NCBI RefSeq assembly: GCF_037975245.1
Contig: NC_092566.1
Coordinates: 8,784,001-8,848,000 of the forward strand
From: Apostichopus japonicus
Taxonomy: Eukaryota > Echinodermata > Holothuroidea > Aspidochirotida > Stichopodidae
Direction: 5' to 3'
Length of the DNA: 64,000 bases
The translations under genes and the position numbers were made by a program. Below the pieces are notes generated by a model. It did not search any database. It was not told the origin of the DNA and was given only the letters and a program-made list of their open reading frames with translations. Of this stretch, positions 22,985 to 33,360 are shown in pieces (position 1 is the first letter of the stretch; the number at the start of each line of letters is the position of its first letter).

Positions 22985-25027
22985 TGAATCCTGATCCATT
23001 ACAGTTACCAGTCCATGTATATAATTCCGTGTTGATTCTGGGTAACCATGACGTGAGCCTGAGGTGCTGTAATATCTGGACTTACTGCAACATGTACGTG
23101 AACTTGTGCGATGATCGAAAGAAAACATCCCATTCCAAACTAATTCACACAAAGATATTGAAATGAGACGAAACAAAAAACAAACTCACGTTGATGTTTC
23201 AATCACACCTGACCTGGTTGTGGGTATTTATTCCTCTCGATTTTTTTTTTTTTTAACTGAGCGTCGCAAAGTAGCCGGGTCATGTACGTGAAGTAGGCGG
23301 GTCATTTGACCCGGGTCCCGGCTACTAACGAAAACCCTGTCACACATGTATTTCTAACTGACACAAAATAGGTCAAAACGAACCAACGAAAGAGAGTTAC
23401 AGCAAAAAAAGTTCTCTCATTTGTGGATCTTTTACTCTCCTACATGATGCTGTAAAGATTAGGTGAAATGGTTGTCTAAGACGGCCGGTCACAAAACGAT
23501 TACCTCGACTAGGCGATTTTGTTGCTGTCGCCGCCATTTTGAATTTAGGTAGACTTTCGCCAAGCCGTTTGCATGCTATGGGCTACTACCGACAAGACTT
23601 CATTCAAATCGTTTTCAATGTAGTGGAACCCATTCCTTTAGTGTACGGTCTATTAGGGATGTTAGGTTTTGTGGCGTGAAGTTAAGTAATTTTAGTTGTG
23701 CTAAGGTTTGGAAGAAATTTTGTCCCCAATTCTAATATATGATTAGGTAAAATTAATGAGAGCTGCGTATGGGAGGGGTAAGAGTGGCAGGATGGGGAGG
23801 GGGCAGGGGAGATGGTGTTTCCTCTCTAGCTAAATTATAGTGGTAACTATTAAGGTAATACAAACTTCCTGAGTCTGTTGTCAAAACTGAAGGGGTCATA
23901 CCACATGTCGAATATACAGAGGTAACATGGCCTAGGCCAAACCTTATTTCTAGTTGCTTTATTGTAAGGAACTTCCAACAATTCCGAATGATCCATACCT
24001 ACAATACCAAATGATTTATACTTACCCACTTACCATAAATCCACAGTAGCCCTTACTCAGTGAGATTCTGCAAAGCTGGGTACTCATCTGTTGCTTATAT
24101 TCATCAATAAATATAAGTCAATACCAGTCAATACCAATCCTGGTTTGGTTCATGTATCACACTACATAACCACTTGTCAATATTGGAGTTAAGTACTGGG
24201 GCTTGGGTAGGGGTGTGTTGTTTAGGGGGGTGTGGTGTTTTTAGGGTTTTTTGGGAGGGAATGTGGTGCTTAGCGGATTTAGGAGTTTCCCAGCTTTGGG
24301 GTGGGTGTGGTGTACACCAGCTTTAGGAAGAGTTAGGGTATTTTGGAGGGATGAGGTGGTTTTGCCACATATGGGGAGCTTAAACTAAAAGCAGACTTTC
24401 AGTGCACAGGCCATGTTTGGATGCATTACGTTCTATTGATACTCTGACCAAATTTTTTGAGAAGGGCTGTTTTCTTTTTCTTTTGCACATGCATAAATAC
24501 AAACATTAGTCAACATGAGTGGAAATAGAGTTGCCTGGTCTTTTATTGATTTTGTAACTGTTACAATAAGGCACTTTAAGTGACAGAAAAAAGAAAACAA
24601 AAACATTTGGTGTTACACTCTCCATGAAAGAACATGTTTTAATGTCCTGTGAAAATATGGGCATGAAATAAAAATTACTCTGATCACTTCAGAGTGAAAT
24701 ACTTTGTTCAAATGGAAGGAATAGCTTAAATTTTTTTTAATACTTCTTGAAAACACACTTCATACTGTGAAGACTTCATACAATAATATTGTCTAAAAAA
24801 ATCACACAAAATGTCAAGTGCATTATGGCTGGAAGGGGTATTACAAGGTGGCATAGTGAAGGCATGACATGGCAAAAACAGTTCAGATGGCAGGATGGAT
24901 AGTTTTGTAACTTTGAAATGGTGAGATATAACTGTGACATATAGCATAAGATTTAAATTAAAAGACAAATATATAAAGTATATAAATGGTAAGAGTAGAA
25001 AGTAAATAAATAACTCCAAACTTGACA
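22985..25027. other. No gene recognised
   Basis: Holds the right hAT-type end (about 23250-23339), a GC-rich patch with GCCGCCATTTTG near 23530, G-rich 'gggtgtggtg' sequence (24200-24360) and AT-rich DNA. Frames are short and unlike known proteins. Confidence 0.5.
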
Positions 25028-25445
25028 TATAACAACCTGGTCTTCTTCAGAAATAGGAGCACCAATAGCAGCCCAACGATCCTTAATTCCTTTCATATAA
25101 TTCAAATTATTTCCAACTGACTTGCCCTCTGCCATTCCAGTTCGGAGGTACTTTTTCTTGAGCTGAATTTTGTTGGCTAGAGAATCCCTTTCGGGCATCC
25201 TAAGCATCCTTGGTTTGTCACTTTTTGTAATTAATTCCAGCTGACTAGATGCTATTGCAAGCACAATGGTGAAAAAAGCTAGTTGTGTCTTTTTCAAGTT
25301 CGCACTCTTCTACTTCTCACATACAGTAACCCCCAACTTTCCTGAGTCATCCTTATAGCCCACAGGCCTTTTGCAAGCAACAAATGTCTCATCTGGAAAT
25401 TCCATGTCAGCCAGTTTGAGCCATCCATTTTGTTAATTTTTCACG
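25028..25445 (-). pseudogene. Copia-type gag remnant
   Basis: Read on minus in two frames, the sequence has the order of Ty1/copia gag (UBN2 family). First comes MDGSNWLTW and FQMRHLLLAKGLW near 25340-25425. Then, after a frameshift near 25365 and an in-frame stop near 25312, come LAFFTIVLAIASSQLEL, NKIQLKKKYLRTGMAEGKSV and AAIGAPISEEDQVV. The frame ends at about 25028. No protease, integrase or reverse transcriptase follows, so only a truncated gag piece remains. It lies inside the 11.7-kb insertion. Confidence 0.72.
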
Positions 25446-27027
25446 TCATATCTTCTGTTGTTCCAGCCATATTGGTCAGTTGTCACGACTAAATTAACCA
25501 ATTTAAGTACCAACATTTCCCAAGAAATGGTTCCAAAATCAGCACATAAATTCCAAAGAACAATCTATTCTACACAGTTAACTTCCAGTGTATGTGTCTG
25601 GGCCAATAACCTGTTCGAGTTAGCTAGAGAATAGGCATGAGACTGTTGAGTATATTACAGCCTGTTGCTGCACACAACTTGTTCTTTCTATAAGTGTATA
25701 ACAGAAACTGAGGAAAAATCTAAATTACATATATATAGAAAACAAAATTGCTTAAAGGTAGCACACTAATAATACAACCTGATTAAACAAACAATAGTTT
25801 GGAGCAGAGTTGTAACAACAGGCACTTAACTGATCCACAGGCTGCATTCCTTCTTACTACAGGTACATATAACAGAGCTAGGAACTTAAAGATATATAGT
25901 ATTAAATAGAATGTGAGACTACATTTATCAACAGATTTCTATAAATAAACTCTTATATGAAGACTTCAGATATGAGGATAATATACATGAGGATGTAATA
26001 AACTCTGGAAGCTCTCTGTTCACCTTAAGAATGAGGTACATAAAGTAGATGAATACTTTTTTTTGGGGGGGGGGGGGGTTGGGCTTATACTTAATACCAG
26101 TGGAACTGCATTTTGCAATGTTAGTCATTATACATAACAAAACAAATTTAATAGTGAATGAAACTTTTCTTCTTTTTGGGAATAACTTTTTTTTGGTCAT
26201 ATATACATGGGAAAGCACCTGAGAGAAATCTGTGTGTGACACACACACACATAGGGAAGACTGTACGTGAATGACTAAGTACTTATACTACTGTACCTAT
26301 CATAGAAAACAACTTAACAATAAAAAGATCGTAAACTCTCGTTAACAGCAAAACATGTTGTCACAAAATGATCCCTAATATTGTTTTAAGTCACCTGGAA
26401 TTATAAGTAGCTATATATGTACAACTACATTGCTCTATGAGGTGCAATTGTTCTCAAGTACCAGCAGTAGGTCAAACTGTAATAGCAATAAGTATAAAGT
26501 GTAAGCAGTATAAAGCAAGCTAGTTTTATTTCAGTGTTACGTATCTTGCTCTACCCAACTACATATTAAGCATAGGGAATTGGGCCTAGACTTAAGTCAT
26601 GGATCTAATACCGGTCATGAACACTTGTAACAAAGTGCCATTGAAATGGATCCCTAACCCCAGGATGGAGGAAATTTTCACCCAGTCCAGCTTTAATAAA
26701 ACTCATAATAAGCAATGATCTTAAACTTATACATAGTACAAAGGCAGTCTACTAGTACTACTAATAATTTTTGTATAATAATTATAATACTAAATTGTAT
26801 CTTATGCAGTCCAAATCTTTTCAAGAACAGGCCCCTTAGAATTATTACCCAAGAACAAGAAGGCGTAGGCTAAGAACTAAAGGTTATAAGCCTTAGTCCA
26901 TTATTAAAATTGGACTAAACTATGCAGGTATTCTAGTATTCCTAAAACTAGGCTAGGGCCTACCTGTAGTAAAAACTTGTCGTAGTATATTACTTGAGTA
27001 AATACAAAAGTACTAGGCCTATAGGCT
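25446..27027. other. No gene recognised
   Basis: AT-rich, with a G run at 26066-26079 and a short CA run near 26240. No frame, element end or repeat structure could be supported. Confidence 0.5.
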
Positions 27028-27035
27028 AGCCTAGG

Positions 27036-27296
27036 GGTTCCCGGACAATTCCCCCCTGGACGATTTCCCCAGGGACGATTACCCCCCGGATGATTCCCCC
27101 TCGGACAATTGCCCCCCGGACAATTCCCAACCCTGACAATTGTCCCCCGGACAATTCCCACCCGGACAATTGCCAACCCTGACAATTGCCCCCGGACAAT
27201 TCCCACTCCGGACAATTCCCACCCATGACAATTGCCCCCCGGACAATTTCCCCCCGGACAATTTTCCCCGGACAATTTCCCCCCGGACAATCCCCT
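27036..27296. repeat. Left terminal array of GGACAATT(N)CCCCC units
   Basis: About 17 imperfect copies of a 13-16-bp unit (cggacaattgcccccc and variants gacgatt, gatgatt). It mirrors the inverted array at 29742-29983. The copies vary internally and have no spacers, so this is not a CRISPR. Confidence 0.85.
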
Positions 27297-27393
27297 TCCT
27301 CGGAAATTTCGACGATTTATTGACAGCCGATGTAGGCGGGGTTAAGGCTATTATTCCAGTAAAAATGAGGGTGTGCAACAAGAGATTTCAGTT

Positions 27394-28113
27394 TTGGTTT
27401 CGATGACAATCGTAACCTATGCATTCATGCGGGCGGAGAGTGTGTATGCGTGTATGCGTGTGTGTTGGGGGGGGGGGGTGTAACGCCTCGCTTGTAAATA
27501 CGATATCTCAGGAAGTGAAGCCCTGACCATTTAATATTGGTGTATATGAGTAACACATTGGGTAGAAGAACCCTTTTGTCTTGTGGGTAGGTCAAAGATC
27601 ATTTTGAGTCACCAGGGGCCAAATAGTAAAAACCTTGTAAAGACGATATCTCAAGGATGTAAGCTTAAACCAATATCATATTTAAGTTCGTGAGCAGGGG
27701 ACCATATTTAGGAGCAAAAGCCTCTAGTTTAATGTGGAGGTCAAAGGTCATTTGGGTTCACCAGGGGTCAAATAGTGTAAACCTTGTAAACACGATATCT
27801 CAAGAAGGGAATGCTGAACGAATCTCATATTTAGTATGTAGTTGTTACACGTTCAGTACAATATTTTATTGAGATCAAAGGTCATTTTGAGTCGCCAGAC
27901 GCCAAGTTGTGGAAACATTGTTTATAAGCTACAGTATCTCCCACCGACCAGCCTATCAGATAACATGTGCGTTATGCCTCGTACGAATAGGGGGCTATTG
28001 GCATCGGAAATGAGCTTATGGGCATCCGTAGAATCTAAAACTCAAAAACTGTAAACTCCAACATACTTGCATTTGCTTAAACCTGCCGCTTGGAAGCCTT
28101 ACTTTGCGTTCAA
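27394..28113. mobile_element. Tandem-repeat-core element (Helitron/HINE-like), inserted in the 2.95-kb transposon
   Basis: Starts at 'tttggtttcgatgacaatcg', then a TG-rich tract and poly-G, then three ~148-bp monomers ('cgatatctcaagaaggg' to 'gtcaaaggtcattttgagtc') at about 27484, 27632 and 27780, then a unique tail ending 'gccttactttgcgt'. A second copy with the same ends is at 41205-41830, and an inverted partial one at 60395-60830. A unique end, microsatellite and tandem core resemble non-autonomous Helitron-type elements of marine invertebrates. That class assignment is inference. Confidence 0.55.
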
Positions 28114-28478
28114 AAGGTGTACCATTACTTTAAATAATTCAGACAACAGAGGATAGTTGTAGCCTTCCTGGATTACAAGCTGGGATAGGGGACCAAATGG
28201 AATATTTTTGCCACTGACTTGAGACTTGAGTTGAGCCCACTCTTTGTGAATTACCTCCTTTATTTCTTCAAGTCATCTGGGTTGTTCTGATCATTTAGCA
28301 GCAAAGTACTACAATGATCAGCCACCCTCCCAATTTCTTCAACACCCCCGATGAATTCAAAGTTTCGTCTTTTCTTGCTGGCCATAATAAGGGTCAACAA
28401 TTTGGTAACAGAACTGAAAGTTTTTGGACAAAAGCCGAAGCTATGCCTCATATTACTGACTTGTGAATTAGGATACAA
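28113..28478 (-). pseudogene. hAT-like transposase C-terminal fragment (broken)
   Basis: On minus, a frame with FSSVTKLLTLIMASKKRR and GGVEEIGRVADHC runs to a frameshift near 28262. It continues as EEIKEVIHKEWAQLKSQV and then EGYNYPLLSELFKVM. The YPLLSELFKV-type segment matches the start of the hAT dimerisation domain (usually followed by LPxSNAxVERxFS). That continuation is missing because the tandem-repeat element is inserted right after it. It is the only transposase-like sequence in this element. The assignment rests on motif resemblance. Confidence 0.5.
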
Positions 28479-28507
28479 TGTTTTATTGACATGTCAGGTA
28501 GGCCTTT

Positions 28508-29216
28508 CTATTCTGTGCAAAAAATATATTCTGTAAGAAATATATATATATGCTGAACAAAGTACTGAGCTCTGTAAGTGCCAACTGAGATGTTGGTGTT
28601 TCAGTAACTTCAGTGAACAGCTTATTCATTATATTGGCAATAAGTGTGCAAGTACAATGCACTTTCTTGCTCAGAACCGAAATGCCGTTCAAAGTTAGTG
28701 GTTTTGCGACATCACATTGCATATGATATTACGACGATACGATCGACAGCATAGCCTACTGTATCTAGCCAGCTTAACAGTCCCATTAACATATCATAAA
28801 AGCAGGGAGCTGTTAGAGTAGCAGCTCCCTGGTATAACATAGGTAACATATACGTATAGCAGCAGTACTGCAATCATGGCGTCCAGATATAGCGCGTTAG
28901 TAGGATAGTTGGTAGTGTGATGTTAACGTTAGACTACTCTAAACAGCATACTTATTACTTACACTAGGCTAAGACTTAGCATATATTCCACTATTTGCTC
29001 TTCTCTAACCACAGTCTTTCAATAATTTGTTGCACTTCTGCAAGGACTCTATACATCAACGGAAAGAAAGTGGATGTGAAGAAAACAGCAATATGATGAA
29101 TAAGCTGGTCACTGAAGTTACTGAACAACAAAACATCTCAGTTTGCACTTACAGAGCACCGTACTTTGTTTAGCATATATATTTTTCTTACAGAATATAT
29201 TTTTTGCACAGAATAG
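28508..29216. repeat. ~120-bp inverted repeat within the transposon
   Basis: Arm 28508-28635 (includes gtgcaaaaaatatattctgt and tgaacaaagtactgagct) is repeated inverted at about 29094-29216 with scattered mismatches. The loop is about 460 bp. It would fold into a long hairpin. Confidence 0.75.
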
Positions 29217-29640
29217 AACTTTGTTATTAGAGAATATATATTATTTCATACAAAGAATAAAAATTTATGTTTGTACAGACAAAAACTTTTTCTATAGAAT
29301 ATATATATTTTCTGTCACAGAATTTATTTTTTTTGTTAGAGAAAAATATTTTTCGGTCAGAGAATTGACATACTTTTTGAAAAGAATATATATTTATTTC
29401 TTTAGAGAATACCTTCTTTTTCTCTTAGAGAATAAATATATTCTTGGCAGAGAAAAAAAGTATTTTTTTGTGTGTTAGAGAATATATATTTTTGACAGAA
29501 TATTTACTATAAGAGAATATATATTTTTGCACAGAATACATATTTGTTATTAAGAAAATACTTTCTGTACGCCTGGAGAATATATAAATATATACTTTAA
29601 GGGAATAAATATAAATTTCAGGGAATATATATGTGTAAAC
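29190..29640. repeat. AT-rich degenerate tandem repeat
   Basis: Many imperfect copies of 'agagaatatatatttttg' with irregular 20-40-bp spacing. The open frame at 29143-29478 is a by-product of this simple sequence. Confidence 0.7.
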
Positions 29641-29741
29641 AAATATGTCTAAAATGTATTTTTGAAGTTAACCATGTATGTATTTCGCAAGTACAGCATA
29701 TATATATATTTTTACGTATATATTCCGCTTTCTCGCGCCAT

Positions 29742-29983
29742 AGCAATTGTCCGGGGGAAATAGTCCGGGGGAAATTGTCCGGAAGGGTTATTGACCGGGG
29801 GTAATTGTCCGTGGGGAAGTCGTCCGGCATGGGAATTGTCCGGGGGGAATTGTCTGGGGTGGGAACTGTCCGGGGTGGGAATTGTCTGGGTGGGAATTGT
29901 CCGGGGGGTAATTGTCCAGGGGGGAGTTGTCTGGGGGGTAATTGTCCGGGGGTAATTGTCCAGGGGGGAGTTGTCCGGTCACC
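29742..29983. repeat. Right terminal array (inverted GGACAATT units)
   Basis: About 16 imperfect copies of 'ggggggaattgtccgg' in the opposite orientation to 27036-27296. The outer ends of the two arrays match best, as expected of terminal inverted repeats. Confidence 0.85.
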
Positions 29984-30462
29984 AGCCTAGGCTAGTACTA
30001 GTAATATTACTGTCCGCTATGCCCTCGAATTTTTAAATTTTAACTATTTAGTAGCCATAAGTAGTACCGTGACTTATCAACTCCCTGATTTTTCCATATT
30101 AACGCAAAAAAATGAAGGGAATCTATGCCGAATAGAAAGATTACGAAAAATACGAGACGTTGCAAATCTAGCACTAGCTACATCATAGTCGACATATAGA
30201 GCTAGGCTGCACGGCGGATACGGTGCTTTCGTGTATATGTGTATTATGTACGTTAGGATACATGTATTAGGGGCAACCAAAACCACATAGGAGCACCATT
30301 TTCGTTGACCAAAAAATCACACTTTTCGGGGGAGTTACAACTTTTCTGAAAAATATGAGTAAGATTTATGCTTATATATTACAAAAATGCTATTTTTACG
30401 GTTAAAAGTTGTCTAAGACGCGAAAGTCACATAACGATAGACGTCGACTCGATTTGACTTAC

Positions 30463-30651
30463 CTTCATGTTTTTGCGTTGGTCGTCGATAAGAGAATGCA
30501 CTGTTCTATTGGTAAAATCTTCGTTTCTTTCCGGAAATGATCGTATTTGAGTCTCTGAAGTATCCTTTATCGAGCTACGATACTCGTAAACCCGAATGAC
30601 ATTGGGATGTTTGCGAATTTTACCGATTACATCCATACATGGAAGTAGCAA
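30463..30651 (-). CDS. Exon-like open frame at the right end of the 11.7-kb insertion
   Basis: On minus, an ATG at 30651 opens 63 codons (MLLPCMDVIGKIRKHPN... ending DDQRKNMK). They end exactly at AAG|GTAAGT (30463/30462), a consensus donor in phase 0. An ETS-like CCGGAAGT lies 40-50 bp upstream (30689-30696). This has the form of a first coding exon plus promoter near the inner edge of a terminal inverted repeat, where transposon genes often begin. No domain is recognised and the next exon was not found. Confidence 0.35.
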
Positions 30652-30760
30652 ACCGAAGTCCGTAGAACCGGATTTGCGCGAAACAATTACTTCCGGGTCA
30701 AGTAGCTGTGCTCGAAAATTTGCTAGTAACGGTCATATATTGAGGTCAGACTTCCAACTG

Positions 30761-31138
30761 AAAAATAGAATTTTACAGTCCACGCATAATACTCGCATCC
30801 CAACACGTACTGTATGCCATAGGGTGGCACAATAGCATAGGAAGGACTTAATATTTTGAATATGTCTGAATAGAGATGTGCACAAATGTAACAACAAACA
30901 TATTGAGGGCCTATTTTATGAAGAAGTATGAGAATTAGTCACATACATATAATATATATTATAGATAGGTTACGTTATTATTTATCTCATCCTATACAAG
31001 TCGTGTACTTGGCATTAGATATTGTATTCTTAGGCAGTGTATGTAACTGTTTTTCCAAAATTGCTACAAAAAATTCTTGCCAACCTCGTACTACTTACAA
31101 TTTACAATTACGTACAATTTAAACTGGATGGGTTCGTC
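30761..31138. other. Unit B tail after the insertion
   Basis: Resumes unit A sequence ('aaaaatagaattttacagtc' onward) and runs to the next unit start at 31139. No gene. Confidence 0.65.
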
Positions 31139-31279
31139 TGACTTAACGGGGTGAGGGGGGGGGGTGCGGTTACCATAGGGCGGCACAACGACATGGGGTA
31201 GACTTATCATTTTTGAATTGGTGGTCATAAAGTTTTGTGTATGCGTGTGTGTTTGTTTGTTTGTTTGTGAGCAAGAGGT

Positions 31280-31910
31280 GTGTCACGAACTCCTCCTAAA
31301 CCGTCACGCGATGATAGATCAAAGGTCGAACATGGTTAAACTTGTTCGTTAAAGTGTTTTGCAAGCACCCCCTGGCTTGATCATAAGGCCGATGGACTTC
31401 AAACTTGGTATGCATGTGCCTGGACATGGTTATTGCGCCTGTGTGATCAATTGTCAAGTAACCAAAACCAGAATTGTAACCATTACACGTACACTAATAT
31501 AACAATATGACACAATACTTCAAACACAAGCAGTAGGTTATCAAGCAGTAGGTTATATGTCAACAGTGTATTAATTAATGGTAAATGCCAAAGGGCAAAA
31601 CTCACTGACCATACGGCCGATGGACTTCAAACTTGGGGCATGTGAATGGGTTGTAGTGCCTGTGTGAAGATTGACGTCATAGTGTCAAAGGTCAAATGAC
31701 CATGAAACAGCAATTTGGCCATTTCACATATACCAAATAATAATATGACCGAAAGCTTTACAAAAAAGAACGATCTCGCAGACTTCATAATTATATCTTA
31801 AGTGCATTAATAAATGCAAACTTTGAAATGACACGTGATCAAAGTAGGTCAAGGTCGAACTTGCTCAAACTTGTGCACGTACCCAAAGGACCAGAAGTGT
31901 GTGGTTAATT
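31280..31910. repeat. ~300-bp satellite-like repeat (unit C)
   Basis: About two degenerate monomers with 'aaggccgatggacttcaaac' (31385) and 'cggccgatggacttcaaac' (31614) and the shared 'cacaatacttcaaacacaag' phrase. A GTTT run precedes at 31251-31266. Confidence 0.6.
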
Positions 31911-32999
31911 TATTTCAAGTCAACGGTATTGCGGTAGCTGAAGTCAATTGCATAACCAAAGCGCTAGAAACAAAAATTTTAGTGTTCTTTTCTATGTAAA
32001 AGGAAAACGATAAACCATCTGAGTGATGTTCACATGAGGAAGTACTGTAGTGACTGCGATGTTTGAACGAATGTTTATTTGTGCCTATATACCCAAACTT
32101 TGCGAGGAGGTCTGCAACTCGACAGCTTTCCTACTTGGCTATGTTATAGTTTCTATAGTCATATTTTACTAATTATGGCTATAATTTATTAAAGAATTCA
32201 TGCCTTATGAAATATCAAATTAGATAGGTCATTAATGTACACAGCGTGATAAAGTGGTGCAGTATAGTAACGATTTCTTAATTTCTCGATAGACCTTTTT
32301 CATACTGAGTCTAAATACGCCTAATTGACGTCTAAAATGCTACTTCCTTCTGGGGGAGGACTCGCAGACCGCCCCTTTCTCCTACATGGGTTCTGCGACC
32401 CCAGCGCCAAATCCTCTTTTGGGTCCAGGGATGCGAGGGTGTACACCACCCCCACCACCTTGTGAGTATACGTTTGGGAATGCAAAAGGTTCAATAGCTC
32501 TATCCAATCCAAACTCAGAACAAAATCGTCAACTTTCATACCAAGATTTGTCAATTTCTTTACATATATAGGACAGTTTCTTCCAAACAAAAGCACAAAG
32601 ACTATGCTATTGTTTTGTCTGTGTGCGGTGTTTTCTGTATTTAAGTTTCCATCATACTACATTTTCTCCTGTTGAACCGAAATCTTCCGGTAACACACCG
32701 CATATCTTCATGGCTGAGTTTTTACAATATAATTGTTTATAACCTATTATTATTATTATTTATTATAAACTAAAACAACCGACTGCACAGTAATCTCAGC
32801 ACTTCACCGCCAACGTGTACGGGAGGCTGACGGTGTTTTAATATCATACCTCTAAATGACACGGGAGGTACGTAGAATGTTTCAGGTGTATCATGAAGGT
32901 GGAAAAACATTCCTTAAGTATGAACTTGCATGGGGACCATAACACAGCTTTCTATCACATTAATGTGCTGCAGGGGCAGTGACATACGCAGTAGTTAAC
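31911..32999. other. No gene recognised (unit C)
   Basis: Mixed AT-rich DNA with an ATT run near 32747-32764 and a GC-rich patch at 32340-32460. No supported frame or element end. Confidence 0.5.
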
Positions 33000-33360
33000 T
33001 TGTACTACAGCTGCTTCTTATCGTGAACCTTCATCATTTTGTTTACGTAATATATTTTCGTGAAATTTGGTCTTATTGCTCGAATTTGTGAGAATATGGT
33101 AGGTGAATTTCACACTGCAACATCTTCATCTCCCGACTCATTATCATGTATCAATTAGCCAATATTTTTCAGGATTCTGCAGTTTAATGGGAACACACAT
33201 TGCGAATATATGAACCTTTGATCAAAATATTTCACTAGTTGCCTTATCCCGATAATGAAGTGAACGGTGCTGTTGGGCAATATTTATGAACAACTGATCC
33301 TGAGTTTCATGCACATATGAGGAGTGAGGGCACTATATACTTTGACTGCACACACACAAA
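33000..33360. repeat. Conserved unit block (unit C)
   Basis: Same sequence order as 3740-4110 and 13335-13690, retained although unit C has diverged strongly elsewhere. Confidence 0.55.

Larger units (their letters stand above)
19327..23339. mobile_element. Possible nested hAT-type element (ends only)
   Basis: The left end CAGGGTTTTTTGTTA (19327) and the inverse right end CAGGGTTTTCGTTAG (ending 23339) share an ordered set of 'gtaggcgggtca' motifs just inside. The 8-bp flanks TCTTCACT and TCACACAT do not match, so these may be ends of two related copies rather than one insertion. Between them lie an inverted repeat, tandem repeats and unassigned DNA. Confidence 0.4.
27036..29983. mobile_element. 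2.95-kb DNA transposon with minisatellite-like terminal arrays
   Basis: Flanked on both sides by AGCCTAGG (27028-27035 and 29984-29991), a perfect 8-bp target duplication. The left end reads GGTTCCCGGACAATTCCCCC and the right end, inverted, GGTGACCGGACAACTCCCCC. Each end continues as a long array of a ~14-bp unit (left to about 27296, right from about 29742). An 8-bp duplication fits hAT and a few other superfamilies. A hAT-like C-terminal fragment inside (28113-28478) supports hAT, but the GGT terminus is atypical for it. The coding part is broken, so the element is not autonomous. Confidence 0.75.
19069..30760. mobile_element. 11.7-kb composite insertion with 17-bp terminal inverted repeats
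   Basis: The left end CAGTTGGAAGTCTGACC (19069-19085) is the exact inverse of the right end (30744-30760). The empty site is intact in unit A (about 9752-9775) and unit C (40363-40390) as 'aacaggataaaaatagaat'. Here the flanks are 'caggaaaaaa' and 'aaaaatagaat', consistent with a target duplication of about 5 A residues. The superfamily is not assigned. Large intact frames are absent. The inside is a mosaic of nested repeats and one exon-like frame at the right end. It could be one large degraded DNA transposon or a smaller one swollen by later insertions. Confidence 0.7.
10089..31138. repeat. Tandem segmental unit B, split by an 11.7-kb insertion
   Basis: Second unit. 10089-19068 matches unit A from its start. 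30761-31138 matches the unit A tail (9773-10088). Between them is foreign DNA (19069-30760) absent from A. Without it the unit would be about 9.4 kb. Confidence 0.85.

Noticed and set aside
27036-27296. CRISPR-like repeat array
   Set aside because: The 13-16-bp units have no unique spacers, vary internally and are mirrored at 29742-29983. They are transposon terminal arrays in a eukaryotic genome.
26904-27406. Gly/Asn/Cys-rich and Pro-rich frames over the terminal arrays
   Set aside because: Translations of the GGACAATT repeat in several frames.
29143-29478. Phe/Tyr-rich 111-codon frame
   Set aside because: AT-rich degenerate tandem repeat; composition follows the repeat.
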